Positions 1 to 11,900 are shown, counted from the stretch's first letter. The stretch is DNA of 64,000 bases from Sporothrix humicola (GCA_021396245.1 WNYE01000021.1:1-64000); one strand, 5' to 3'. The notes: a model not told the origin generated them from the letters alone. Program-made: numbers and translations.

Positions 1-16
1 AAAGATCGGATTAAAA

Positions 17-42
17 ACTAAGGATTAAATTTAATCCTTAGT
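17..42. repeat. Perfect 26-bp palindrome at left window edge
   Basis: The half-site ACTAAGGATTAAA is followed directly by its exact reverse complement, with no spacer. The surrounding bases (1-64) continue the theme with GGATTAAAAAC on the left and TTTTAGTCC on the right, so the arms may extend as an imperfect hairpin. It is A+T-rich and not inside any gene. It could be the end of a small inverted-repeat element cut by the window edge, or a transcription terminator-like hairpin; neither can be decided here. Confidence 0.6.
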
Positions 43-2677
43 CCGGGCAAAAATTTTAGTCCTTTTTCGCAACCCTGAATGGATTGTCGTTGTCACTGTC
101 GCGCGGTGCAGGTGGGTTTTCGTGCTCTTCGTCTCTTTTCTGTTTCCCTTTTTTCCCTTTTGCTCTTCTTTCTTTTTCTTGCTGCATGGCGCCCGTTCTT
201 GTGGGGCGGCCCTTGTTCGCGTTGGCAGCCACCAGGAACTAGCGTCGACGACATGGGGGTGTGGACATGGGATGGAGCCCGGGGGCGTAAGACAGAGAAA
301 AAAAGAGGGCAAAGAGAGAATGGGAATTTGCTACTTTTGCGCAGGCAGCCAGTTGGGTGAGAGGCACGAGTACCGGTCGCGTCGTGCAGGTGGTGGTGGG
401 CGCACGGTTTTGTGTACATTAGACAGGAAAAATTAGAGAGAAATATGAAAAAAGGAAGCCAAAAAGAACGGCCGTGAACTTTTGGCCGGCGATGTTCATT
501 TCCCCAGGAGGTTGCTCTTGCCACTGGCGTTGCCGACCACCCGGCACAGGAAGGTGCGATGATAACAATCAACAACAGTGGCAGGTGCAGAGGTTTTTGG
601 GCTCCAAGGATTGCTCCTGCTGTCAGATTGATCTCTCACCCATCCGAAAGTCCACTGTAACGCGTTAACTGTGGAAAGAGCATCCCAGCCAGTCCAGCAA
701 GAAAGAGCTTGTGAGCCTTGAGCAGGAAGAAAAAACTTCAAGCAGACCTGCCAAGAACAGGAGGCGGTGGAGCGAGTGGTTCTGCAAAGCCAAAAATGGA
801 TACAGCAGGAGCAACCAGAATCAACGGGGATGCCTGTGGCCAAGACCGGACAGAGGCACAGACAGGGAAAGAGCAAAAAGGACCGTCCAGTCATTCAAAA
901 AGGAGATGCTGTCCCCTTTGAAAAACGCACCTGCCAGGTCCTGAATCTTGCGCTTCACGCGTCCCGCATCGTGCATCGAGACGGCCCTTTGCGCTGTCCA
1001 CCAAGAAGAGGGGAGCTTTTGCTTCTTGTTCCTGGCGATTTGGGCTTGGAGGTGGCTCTCGGTCGCCCGTGAGTGGCCCGGAACCTCTGGGAAATTAGCT
1101 AAGCGACATTAGCTCCACGCTACCTGCCCATCCCACCCACCACGGCGCAGACGTGCAGGCACGACCCCGGTCGTTGGTGGTTGCTCATCTTAATTTCGCA
1201 GAAGACGACTAAAACCTGGGTGGCATTACCCCTGGAAAACTGGGTCCCCTTTTTGTCATGTTCTTTCCTCGTTCGGTTTTCTGTTGGCAGTTCGCTCTTT
1301 CCGATAATAAGTCTAATTCAAAAGCCCACAGCGAATGAAATAAGCTTGCCAAAAGAAAGCCACACTGGATGGTCAAACAACACAAACACAATATAAGTAT
1401 GCGTAAAACGCAAAATCAAGGAAGGTACGGAGGTACTTGCTCAGGCACAAAAACGGTGTCGTGGGTCACAAAGTACCTCGTACATCGTACATACGGAACG
1501 TCCACGGCCATTTACATACAAATTCCGGGGCTTATACAAGTACTATCTACCTCACACCCTTGGCTCTCGAGTCATACGCCTGTGCACCCACACATTGTCA
1601 CAACACTCGAACACAGTCTCTTTGAACGCATGCTCCCCGCACAATGGCGTCCTCGATCGTGTCCTTACTGCACATCTACGGCATACTCAGTAATATGCTG
1701 TCCTCATGCTGCAATACACAAATGTCATGTGTGCCTGTGGGCGGTAGTTTTGTACCTCCTCTGTGCGACGAGCTTAAATCAAAAGCACTATCTCGAGGCA
1801 CACCCATTCGTCGATGCATCCATGACAGTTGGCGCTTCTCATATATTTTGTGCTGTTGTTAATCTCCCCATGTTGTCAAATCAACGACGGGACCTATGTA
1901 AGCCCGATCGGCCTGGTTGTCAGAGCCAGCGGCACACAATGCACATACGACGTACACATACACAACAAAGATGAGATACAACAATCAAAAGAACCACGGC
2001 GATTTGAAACAAAACAATGGAAACAATGCACAAATATCTCTGAGGACCGGTAGAGGAGGGAACCAAAACCAGGCAAAAGGAAATCTCGTACGGAGTACGG
2101 AAAACTGTGTCCTGCGTACTTGTCAAGACAGCCAAGACAAAAAAGAATGCCGAGAGATCTAGAGCATCTATCCGCATGTAGCTTACGAGTCCTTTCCTCA
2201 GATCACAAGTGATCTGCTTCATATTCCCTGCGATGGGAAACAGCGCTTAATTGCATTGCAACCTTTCTTACTTTCTTCTCACGGGCTTACGAGGTATTGA
2301 CAATTGCGACGGAACGACATCCCATTTCGGGCCAGGTGCTGCCGTGAAACGTGCAGTATTTCTCTCCCTTACAAGAGCAAGATCGTGAAGCAACTGGTGT
2401 TTATATGGTGGGCCGGTGCGGAGAATATTCCGTAATTGTCGCCGTTGTGATGGAGGAAAGGGAGATATGTCGAAAGGCAGTTGGAAGCGGCCCTCGAGGT
2501 GAGAAAGGGCCAGAAGCCAGTGGATTCGAGATTGGCCTTGTTGACTGTGAGGAGATTGGACGAAAGCGCATATCAAAACAAACGGTACCACCAATTAACA
2601 ATGATAGGGCCCTACGACGTGGCTGATCCGCCGATCCGACCTCAACCGGACGATCTGCTGGAAGGAACGATCAACAA

Positions 2678-2704
2678 CAAAACAAAAACAAAAACAAAAA
2701 CAAA
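2678..2704 (+). repeat. CAAAAA hexanucleotide run
   Basis: Four successive C residues are spaced exactly six bases apart in an otherwise pure A tract. It is a short microsatellite in non-coding DNA. Confidence 0.8.
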
Positions 2705-3252
2705 CAGTTACGAGGTTCTAGTACTCACAGTATGCATAGATGTACCATGGCATAAAAGCCAATACTCTTGTGTTATGTGTTAAACTTGTGATTGAATCCC
2801 GAGCAGCCACAACGCTTGATTTCGCCAGCAAGCCCTGAAGAATCCCAAGAATCCCATGGCGCGATACTGCCATGCCGAGTGTGTGCTCAAAGTGTGCGCT
2901 GGGAATGTTTGTTTGGCCTTCCGAGGAATGCTCTTCGGGGCTTTTGTGTCCATAAACGCACAAACACAAAATATCTGTTGCCAGACGCGCCATTTCAAGG
3001 CTGTTGAGCCCCCTCTGGAGAATTCTGGAATATGCTTAACCAGCCCAAATCCAACTGGCATCCGCCTGCTACGGAATCCCAAGGATTGCGCTTCGCCGAA
3101 AGGCCCCCTTTTCTCATTCCATGCATTCTCAGTGGCCACGGTCTGTTTACTGCATGACAAGGTTCATTTTTGCATTTTCCATACTGTGGTGGTATGGGTA
3201 AGTAAGCGCATCATGGCCATGTACTGCAAAAAGACAGGGGTAATTCCACTAA

Positions 3253-4438
3253 ACTAAATCAATACTAGTAAAAAACGCGGTACATACTTTCACCCTTAGA
3301 AAATCGTATGGCCACCTTCAGCTGCAATAACGGCCTGCATCCTCTCTTTCATCATCGACAACTCCTTTTGCCAGAACGCGTCTGGCATCTCGTCCCATGC
3401 CTCTTTTACCCAGCCACGAAGCTTATCATAGGAGGGCTTCTTTTCATCACCATAATGAAAAGAGATGTAATCTTTCATCCAATTCCAACACTTTTCGATT
3501 GGATTCAAGTCAGGGCTAAAAGGAGGCCATTCAACGCATGGAACTCGCCTATCTTCAAGCTCCTATTGGGTTACCTCTGCATGATGCCTAGGCGCGTTGT
3601 CTTGCATTAAAAAGAGAGGCCGGAGAGGGTGGTTTTCTTTTTCAAAAAGACGAAACCAACCTTCGATGACAAGGACAATATGTTATTAGTAAGTCTCTAC
3701 ATTAATCTTACCCCAGTCCTTCTCCCAAAAGATTATTGGCCCTTTCCCAGCGCCTAAAAATAATCCCCAAAACATCCAACCTTGTTTTCTTTACTCTTTT
3801 TCGTTGACACAAAAAGTATCGAGCTCCTCGCCTTTTTTCCTCATCACATAAGTCTTTCGATGCCTTCCATATATCATCCAAGTCTCGTCAATCCACAAAA
3901 TTCGGTCCCAGTCCTCCGGAGTCCAATCGAGGTAATCTTATACGAATTTCAGGCGAGTCTCTTTGTTTTTATCAAAGAGAGGCGGCTTTCGAAAAACAAC
4001 ATAACGTTTATAACCATAACGGCGCAACGTTGACCGAATCGTATATTCGCCGTATTTCTTATCGAACAACTGTTGCGATAACTCGAAAAAAGTCATCCGA
4101 CGGTTCTTTGTTGACGAAGAAATGAAGTTAATCAAAATCTGCTCCTCTTCTTCTGTCATGGCTGTTGGACGGCCAAATCGGGCGGCAGGCTTTTCAAACT
4201 CGATAACCTTTCGAATCTAATACATCGTAAAGTTCGTAATCCAATAAATTTAAACCTTCGTATAGTTACCTTCAAAAAAAAACACTCGAATTCGTTACCG
4301 GTCTTTTTCTATCGTTTAACGCGTCATTCTAACGATGTTGGCGATGTTTTTGTTGAAAAGAAACAAAAACAAAAAACGCGTCAGGAGGTCAAGAAGTATC
4401 TTTACTTACAGGGGTTCCAGCGCTATACTTAATTTAGT
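3253..4438 (-). mobile_element. Probable extent of the Tc1/mariner relic
   Basis: The outer limits are tentative. ACTAAATCAATACTA at 3253-3267 resembles, in inverted orientation, TATACTTAATTTAGT at 4424-4438, with about 12 of 15 positions matching once a one-base gap is allowed. This would give an element of about 1.2 kb, normal for Tc1 elements, with the transposase filling the middle. The match is weak, so the ends may lie elsewhere. Known Tc1 elements insert at TA, which is too common here to help. Confidence 0.4.
3296..4260 (-). pseudogene. Decayed Tc1/mariner (DD34E) transposase
   Basis: Reading the minus strand from about 4260 down to the natural stop at 3296-3298 gives one continuous frame that looks like a Tc1-type transposase. 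In order it has an N-terminal helix-turn-helix part (about 4159-3960), a first catalytic Asp in LWIDETWM, a second in QDNAPRHH, and a Glu in NPIEKCWNW, with 34 residues between the second and third acidic residues. Stop codons interrupt it at 4217-4219, 3938-3940, 3791-3793, 3686-3688, 3683-3685 and 3563-3565. All six are TAA or TAG, and I see no frameshift. Each could come from a Gln codon (CAA or CAG) by a single C-to-T change, the pattern RIP produces. The true start is unclear because another TAA lies at 4250-4252. The element is inactive as it stands. No second copy is in this window. Confidence 0.85.
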
Positions 4439-4439
4439 A

Positions 4440-7240
4440 TGGTGGCAGGGAATGTGGCTCAGTGTGTACGTGGGAAGGGTGCGCTTTCTTTGGCCTGATA
4501 CCACAGTAAGTCTCCTTCACCTCTCCTTCTTGAGGCTTCTTTCCCTCCCCCAGTTTCTTCCTTGGACGAGCCCCTGATCTTTAATGAACCTTAAAATAGG
4601 GCCCGCATCGCCAATTTCACCTGGAAGAAGCAAAAGCTCGATCGGTTGGTCGACAGACCAAGAGGGTGGCGAAAGCAGGGGAAAAAAGCAGGTGCCTTGT
4701 TGTGGCCAACGATATCCCATCACGACTGGCCTAAATTAAGACACGACCGTGCTCTTTTAATATCGCAGGAGTACTTAAGTTCTTGGGGTTCTGGGGGGGT
4801 CAGTGGAATCGTGAAATTGGCGAACACAAGTCTGCCAAATAGGGCGACCTGAAACGCCGGGCTGACCGTTGACAAGCTCACTGGGCAGAAAAGGGCCTCT
4901 TTTGCTCTCCACAGTGCTCCTCCCGTAGTGTGTGTGCGCCTCTATGGCATAGTGGTCAAAATGTCCGGACGTCGTACTTTGCAGTAATAATATGCGCCTT
5001 GTATTATTACGTCGTCAAAGTGGAATTGCAGAAAGCAGAAAGGTGGATTTGGCGCGTGAGCCTCCTGCAGTGTATTTTGCGGGGCGCAAGAGACCAGGAG
5101 CCAGGGCCGGCAACTTGGAAAGCCACCAAGCTAGCCATCCCAGGGAAGGAAGTAAAAGGCGCGTCGAGAGAGAAGGATCTTTCGACATCGTGCTCCGTAC
5201 TGTGTAATACGCTCTTGCCTTCATGAAGTATCTTGCGACCTCCGCTGTGAGATCGCGAATCGAATCGGGGAGGAAGGCACGCGGAACGGAAGGGAGAGGT
5301 ACATACCCAGCCAGCATGGTCCTTCCTCTCCAGGTCCGTGGCTGACTCGACACGACCCTCCCTTCGCTCCTGCTTCAATTCCTTATTCCAATTGATTGAG
5401 TGCCGAGTTCCCCTCTTACCAGATTGCCCTCGTATTCACTGCCAATCTCGTACCTGTACAACGGTATGGTAGTATGGAGTTCTCTCCTATTCGACAACAC
5501 TTTTTCTGCAAGAAACCCGCAGCGGCAACGGCCTTCTCTTCTCAGCATCCCTTCATACGGAACCCTCCACTTGGAATGCACCTTTTTATTCTTCATCCGC
5601 CCCCTTTTCCCCTTCTGTTTTTCCACCTCCTGCGTCTCCAGGGTTGTATGGAACAACAGCACAGGCCTCTCCGCCTTTTGTTTTTCATTCCTTCACACCG
5701 TATCTTGTCAAGTCCCGAGGGCAACCGTTGCAACAATCGAACAGACGGTCACAGGCATGACTCGGGCGCCTACGAGCAGCTAAAAGCAGTTGGGCCGCCC
5801 GTCCATCGCGATGCTTCAAGGTTTGTAACAAGGATCTTAGCAATAATATGTGGCCATGCGGCAAAGTGGCTGGCAGGCTGGCGGTTGGCTCTCCTGGAAC
5901 AGACATCAATTCCGGAAAAGCTCATCACAAATTACGCCGCTCAAAGTTGTGCTGTGGTTTTCCCCTGGTTCGGGCCTATGAATACGAACAGAAAGACGGC
6001 CCCCCTGTTTTCCCATGATTGTTTAATTCCTTTTAAATTCACCCAGGTCCGCCTTCCCCAGTCCAAGGAATGGATCGCGAGCGAGGGTAACGGAGCGGTC
6101 TCCGTCTGGCTGCTCCCAGCTCCTCTCAAATGTCGATCAAATCCAAAAGCGAGCAGCGCCGACATGAAATTAAAGCTCCGTAGCGCTGTGTATCTTAGCA
6201 TTTCGTTTCTATCACATTTTCGCCTCTCGTGTGGGAACATGCGATATTACGGAGCACACATCTTGCTCGCATTTTGCTTGCTGGTGCACATCTTGCCCAT
6301 CAACTCGTGAAAGCGTGAAGAAGAATACCCCTTGCTTGTGCTCTGTCGAAATCCAGCCCGTCTCTTTATGTGGGTTTTCGTCAATCATTTTTTGTCAATC
6401 TTTTTGTCAATCACGAAACCGTCCCAGCGTCCATCATTTTTACTTGCCGCCTGCTTGTTCTTGCCTGCTCGATCATCCCCCATCTCCCATCCACTCCCTT
6501 GCACATGCTGGCCAGACATACGGACGATCTGTTCTGGGTCCTTGGCAATTTCCGTGCGTCGGGAAAAGCCAAGACACGAAGAAAGCGAAAAGAAGAAAAA
6601 AAAGAAGAGAAGCTCACGATAAACAAGAGAATCACAGCATCTGAAGATGGGGCACGACGATGTTGTGTATTGATAATCAGGAGGAGACAAAGTCCCCCCC
6701 CTTGAGATCACCGTAAAAATACAGTCTGCGAGACGATGCCTCCAATAGGCTGCCAAGAGCTTTGCCATCCGGCGATATAGCCAGATGATGGGGAAATAAA
6801 TGGTAAAGTAGAGATGTGTAGAAGAAAATGTGAAGAAAACAAAGAAAGGAAAATAGAAAAGAAAAATATTACGAGGTGATAAAATAAAAATATATGTAAA
6901 AAAACCAAAACGGCCGTAGATGTCCAAAGCCCAACAGATTAAAAAGCATATGCTCAAAAAATATTACAAGTAAATAGAAACAATGCGTATACTCAAAGAT
7001 GAAAAGGATGAAAAAGTTAACAACAGCCAAAATAACAAAAGGAAAATGGTATCGTAGGGGAAGAAATAGCCAGAACGAGGTGGTATAATGGTTGAAATAG
7101 AAAAGCAACAAAGGGAAAACAAGTAAAGAAGAAGAGAAGAAAATGGAATGAATAAAGAGGCTGGGGAGGCTAAACAAAAGAAAAGGAGTGTAATAGAAGG
7201 TAAATAGATGGCCAAAAATAAGAACATACAGTACGTATGT
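4440..7240. other. Gene-free intergenic stretch
   Basis: No frame here has a recognisable domain. The longest (5396-6310, plus) has erratic composition, no splice partners and no family resemblance. There is a pyrimidine-rich tract near 5570-5640 and CTCCGTA/TACGGAG motifs at 5193 and 6248. The last part (6780-7240) is A-rich and is probably the 3' flank of the minus-strand gene ending at 7241. Confidence 0.5.
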
Positions 7241-8206
7241 TTACGGGCCCGTGGCGGATGCGAGAATTGACGGCAGTGAGAAGCCACCTCCAGATGTAGA
7301 TGATGCCATGGACGAGTAAGACGTGGCCGACGAGGCCAAGGAAGAGGAAGATGTCGACGAAGAGAAGTCGTGGCCGTCGCTGCTCCGCCCGTCCCTGCTG
7401 CCCACGCTTCCAACACTCCCAACACCAATATCGCCACGACCCTTGGCCGAGGAATATGGCGATGGAATGCCCAGCGGGGCGACCGTTGGGTGCATACGCA
7501 TTGATGCTGTCGGTGGCGGCAACGGCGGCGAGGCAGGAGTGGCACTGCCCCGGGGGCCGCCTTGAACAGAATTGGGGCTGCCGGGAGCAGGCTGTGTCCA
7601 TGACGAGTAATACGGCTGCTGCGAATGGTAGTCTGTATCCCATTTCGTGGCGTGATGGCCATGCTGTTGATAGTGCTGCTGAGCCTGTTGCTGTTGCTGG
7701 TGGTGCTGTAGTTGCGGTTGGTGCTGCTTCTGCTGCTGCTGTTGCTGCTGTTGTACATGGTGGTGATGTTGTTGCTGCTGCTGCTGTCCATAATGATGAA
7801 CAGACGGCACACGATCACCGGGATGGTGGGCTGACGCCGCCCCCGTTTCGGTAACAGCCGGCGAGGGCGTCGCTGCTGTGGAATAGACCGGCATCATCGA
7901 GCTGTCCTCGCCATGCTCGCTGTGATCTCCATGTTCGCCCAGAGTCTCCGAGCCATCCGCGCCTTGCGCGATGCCAATTGGGGTCTCTCCTGCTACCCCT
8001 GAAGCCGCCGCGGCCGCTGCTGCACCGGGCCGCCGCCTCGGTGGCCGTCCAGACCGTGTCTTGGGTGTCTTCTCACGGATGGCAAGCTTGACCTGGTTGA
8101 GACTGAAGCCCGTGATCTGGCAGATGCGTGCCTTGGGCAATCCGGCGTCAAAGAAGAGCGTCCGCGCACGGAGGCGATCGGCCTCGGTTAGGTGCTTCGT
8201 GCCCAT
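7241..8206 (-). CDS. Helix-turn-helix protein with poly-Gln/His tract
   Basis: This encodes 321 residues from an ATG at 8206 with a good context (GCCATGGG). The frame stays open further upstream, but that extension is Pro/Ser-rich and begins without a conserved motif. Residues 5-46 (LTEADRLRARTLFF..., then ICQITGFSLNQVKLAIRE) have the spacing of a three-helix helix-turn-helix domain of the kind found at the N-terminus of Tc1/pogo-type transposases and in some fungal regulators. A basic stretch with RSGRPPRRRP follows and could be a nuclear localisation signal. The rest is low complexity: an Ala run, Gln/His runs encoded by CTG/TTG repeats on the plus strand at about 7672-7795, and a Ser/Gly-rich tail. 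No catalytic domain is visible. A DNA-binding nuclear role is inferred; I do not recognise a named family member. It is divergent from the exoribonuclease gene starting at 8997. Confidence 0.65.
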   Translation of the reverse strand: MGTKHLTEADRLRARTLFFDAGLPKARICQITGFSLNQVKLAIREKTPKTRSGRPPRRRPGAAAAAAASGVAGETPIGIAQGADGSETLGEHGDHSEHGEDSSMMPVYSTAATPSPAVTETGAASAHHPGDRVPSVHHYGQQQQQQHHHHVQQQQQQQQKQHQPQLQHHQQQQQAQQHYQQHGHHATKWDTDYHSQQPYYSSWTQPAPGSPNSVQGGPRGSATPASPPLPPPTASMRMHPTVAPLGIPSPYSSAKGRGDIGVGSVGSVGSRDGRSSDGHDFSSSTSSSSLASSATSYSSMASSTSGGGFSLPSILASATGP

Positions 8207-8996
8207 GGCGGAAGGGCCGAGCGGGCTGTATTCTGAATTAGGAAGGATAGAAGGCAGTAGAGGTCGAGGAACGTCGTCAAAGGCAGGCGCGCGTGGCCTA
8301 TCAGGGCTGGGGAATGGCCCAAGGGGGGCCGATGATGGCCAGTCTGGGAAGGCACAGTCGGAGGAAAGAACGAGACAAGACGGACGGCAAGACACCAGGG
8401 CGAAGGGCGGGATTCGGAAGGAGAGAATGAGGAATGCCCGCCCTCAAAGGAAAGAGCGTGCTATTGTAAAACGGAATGGCGATCGTGGCTCGCACCTTCC
8501 TGGCGTTCCTGGGTCGGTCGAGTCGAAATTATCGTGGTGTATCGTGCCTTCCTTTTCTCTTTTCTTTTTTCTTTTTTCTCTTCAGCAAACTCGTGCCATG
8601 TGAATGGCAGTGTGAGACGCGACAGCGCGTTGCCCCCTACAGGGAAAGGAAGGAATACCAAATGTCCGCTGCACGCCATTACACAGTCGCATAATAATAC
8701 TGGGACCCCCGGCGCTATCAATTGCACTTTCCCAGTGCGCCACGAAACGCAAGTTTCTTGTGGGGAAGGCGCCAGTGACTGGGCCTGCCTAGTTTCTAGC
8801 CTTGTCAAGGAAGGACCAATCAGCGCCTATTGTAAACAAAATTTTAGGGGTGAGCTCTAACTTTACCTTCAGCCTTTTGCAGACTTTTTGAGTGTAGCAG
8901 CATCCAACCGCAAACTGGTGATACAGCAAAGAACGGGCCCGGTAAACACGCAAATCCCCATATTGCGTGCCAATTGCCATCCTATATTGCCCCAGG
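8207..8996. promoter_or_regulatory. Divergent promoter, HTH gene and cyt-4-like gene
   Basis: 790 bp separate the two start codons. A long pyrimidine tract on the plus strand (about 8547-8585) ends in a CTCTTCAG acceptor-like sequence, so the exoribonuclease leader may contain a 5' UTR intron. No TATA box stands out. Confidence 0.5.
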
Positions 8997-11900
8997 ATGC
9001 AGCCCTACGCGAGAAGGGGTGCATTGAGGGCGTTTGCCTGCCAAAGATGCCTTGCACAGCTTTCATCGCGACCATGGACCAACAACACACAAAAAGGAAC
9101 AACAAGGGTAAGATGAGGCAGTCTTGTGACTGTATGTGTGGCTGTTTGGCTCTTTTGCTAACTTTTCCGATAGCATTTTTCGTCTTCTTGTGTCCTTTCT
9201 AGGAAAGACGCAAGGCCCAAGAGATCTGCACCACCGCCTTCGCCTCCACAGCATAGGCAACGTCAGTATGGTTCATCCCAGCCTTTTATACCTGAGAATC
9301 CTGAGGATGATGCGTATGGCGACCTTGCTTCTGAGGAGGCTCCGCCGGAAAATCTGCCAATCCGTGAGCGGCTCCGGGAATATATTGCCGCAGAGCCATC
9401 TCTGGCAAATCGCATGGTTCCGCGTGATGCAGCCCGTACAGGCACCACGGAGAACAATATGACGCGCGTGGAAAGCCGATCATTGGCCGAGATCAAGACG
9501 AACGACTCGGATCTGGAGGACGGCTTGGATTCGGATCAGGTGCTATCATGGGGTGGTGCCGGCATCGATGGCGACGACGATGCGTCGTCAATGCTTGCTC
9601 GCCCTTATGGTGTTGTGGCACCTCAAGCAGGTGATTTGATCGAGGTCAGCACAGATTCGTGGCGGGTGCAGCTGCTGGCTGTGTGTCTGGGCAACTTTCG
9701 TGGCATTGACCACTTCTACACCAACACGGGCAAGTGGTTTGCGAGCTCGGGTGTGAAAAGCCTGTTCGCCGTTACCCGCTTTGCTACTCAAGAAGAGCTT
9801 GCACCGCTCATCGAAGCCCTGCCGGCGGAGGCCTTGCAAGAAGCAGGTGCAGGGGAAGCATCCAAAACAGGTGCTAGAGCCGCGGGAGGAGAGATGAGCG
9901 CCGCAGCGTTTAACACTTTGCTCAACACGCTGCAGGACCTCAAACTAGGGCCCTCTCGCGAGGCTGGTGCTGGGCTGCTCAAGAAGATGGCAGATTTTGC
10001 CGAGCAGGCTGCAGGCATCCACATGTCCCACGCCGGCGTGTTGGACAATGCCTTTGACATCCTCGAAGCCAGCGAGAGAGATCCTGGCTCCCCAGAATCG
10101 AAAGCCAAACCGTACATGACTCTCGACGAGCTTGCGTCGATCCTTTTACGCCGGCAGGGCCACGGTCCTCGGGGCCGGCAAACGAACCACAGACACCATT
10201 TCCAGATTCGAAACTTGAGAGGCAGTGGCAGTGGCGCCGAGGGCAAAGACGAGTTCACGGCGCCTGCCATGTATGCCGTCTACCGAGCGATTATTGCCAA
10301 CGATTTGGCGTTTCGCCCGCTGTCGACGACTCTCGGAAACGCCAGCGAGGCGGACGATGCCACATCGACAGCCGCCATTGCTGCTGGCGAGAAGATTCAT
10401 AGCCACAGCCGGTCCTGCCTGTTCACAGTCGCCTCGCGGGAGGACATCAATGCTGTCAACGACGTGACACAGGCTGTGCGCCACTATTACGACCTCCACG
10501 CCAGGTCACTCGTCGGCAAGAACCCCGCCCAGTCGTTGAAAAGAACCATGCTTGGCAGCTTTATCCACAAAGCTCGCGTGGCCATTGACCGCAGCCGTGC
10601 GACCCGTGCCTGGTCACCGTACGGCATGCTGAGTACTTTGCCCGCCACTCGTCAGCCGAAGACCAGTCCCTTCGGTCTCAATGATGACGAGCCGTGGAGC
10701 CCTTCTGACATGGTCATTCTTCACTTCATGCACCTTTGGGCCAGCTCCCAGCGGTTCTCGCCTGTTTCGCGTCTGCAAGGCATTGCATCATCTATCCTGC
10801 GAGCGCTCGACCGATACTCAGAATCCGAGTTTTTAGTCATGTCTACGGGCTGGACGTTTCTCCAGGAAGTTGGCTGGGTACTTCCCTGGGATATCCCAGG
10901 CCGCTACAAGATAGGCCTCCCAGATATCCCCCCACTCCGCTGTGGCGGACTGGACCGTTCACTTGAGCCGTCCCCTCTCTTGCCGGATCCCTCTACGGTT
11001 TCCTCTCCGGACGACTCTCCCACCACGTCCTCCCAGCCAGTGTTGTCCGAGGATATCTTCGAGGGAAGACGCAAGGACTGGGGCGACCTGACCGCATTCT
11101 GCATCGATGCTCCAGAGGCCGAGGACATTGATGACGCCATTGCACTCGAACGCATTGCACACTCGCCGGATGAGTTTTGGGTCCATGCCCATGTTGCTGA
11201 CCCAGCTTCACGCATCCGCCCAGGCAGTACGCTGGCCGAGCAGGCCGCACGCATGCCCCAGACAGCCTACTTACCAGGCTTCCAGGAGCGGATGTTTCCA
11301 GACGACATCGTCCGCCAGCAATTCTCTCTGGCCCCCGGACAGCCATGCTTGACGTTCAGTGCCAGAGTCAACCGGCAAGGCAATGTGCTCGAGTCAAAGA
11401 TTACGCCCGGTCGCCTGGGACGCACTGTTTTTATAACACCAAGCGAAGTCGCCTCTGTCGTCGCAGAAGTCGAACAACAAACGATGCGCGACAACAACAT
11501 TAACGCCGTGGCAGAACCTTCAGCGCTGGATCTGCCGTGGACAACGTCGTCATTCTCGGTCGGCGAGCCTCCCGAGGCCAAGGAGGTCGACTCCGCATCC
11601 CCTGCCGCGCGCCAAATGACAACAGCAGACGAGCTCAGCCCGGAACAAAAGGCCGACCTGGAGACACTTTCAGTTTTGGCCACGGCGCTCCGTGCTGTGC
11701 GTCTCGCCAACGGGGCGATGCCATTGTACTGGCCCCGCCCTTCTGTCGCTGTCTCGTTGGACAACACGGAAGTGACCGTAACCAGCTCTGCCTCGGAAGA
11801 TACCCCTGATTCTGGCCACATTGACCGCACGTCCATGCTGCATGGCACGGGCAATCCGTATATCCGTATCTGGTACGAAGGTGCCGATGCCGAGGCTGCC

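Larger units (their letters stand above)
1..3250. other. Gene-free intergenic stretch
   Basis: Only short frames without family resemblance or coding character are present on either strand. It holds the palindrome at 17-42, a CAAAAA hexamer run near 2678-2704, and two TACGGAG motifs (1426 and 2089). Frames such as 1369-1974 (plus) read into low-complexity, Cys/His-rich nonsense and are judged spurious. Confidence 0.6.

Noticed and set aside
4944..4957. tRNA A-box-like ATGGCATAGTGGTC
   Set aside because: No B box (GGTTCRANTCC) at the right distance and no cloverleaf can be drawn; a similar A-box-like string at 36373-36385 also lacks a usable T arm.
5396..6310. 304-codon plus-strand frame in the left intergenic region
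   Set aside because: No domain, no conserved pattern, erratic composition, and no splice signals linking it to other exons.
9074..9107. Alternative exon 1 for the cyt-4-type gene starting MDQQHTKRNN
   Set aside because: Joined to the 9174 acceptor it runs into a stop after a few codons; the 8997 start gives the correct phase and a presequence.
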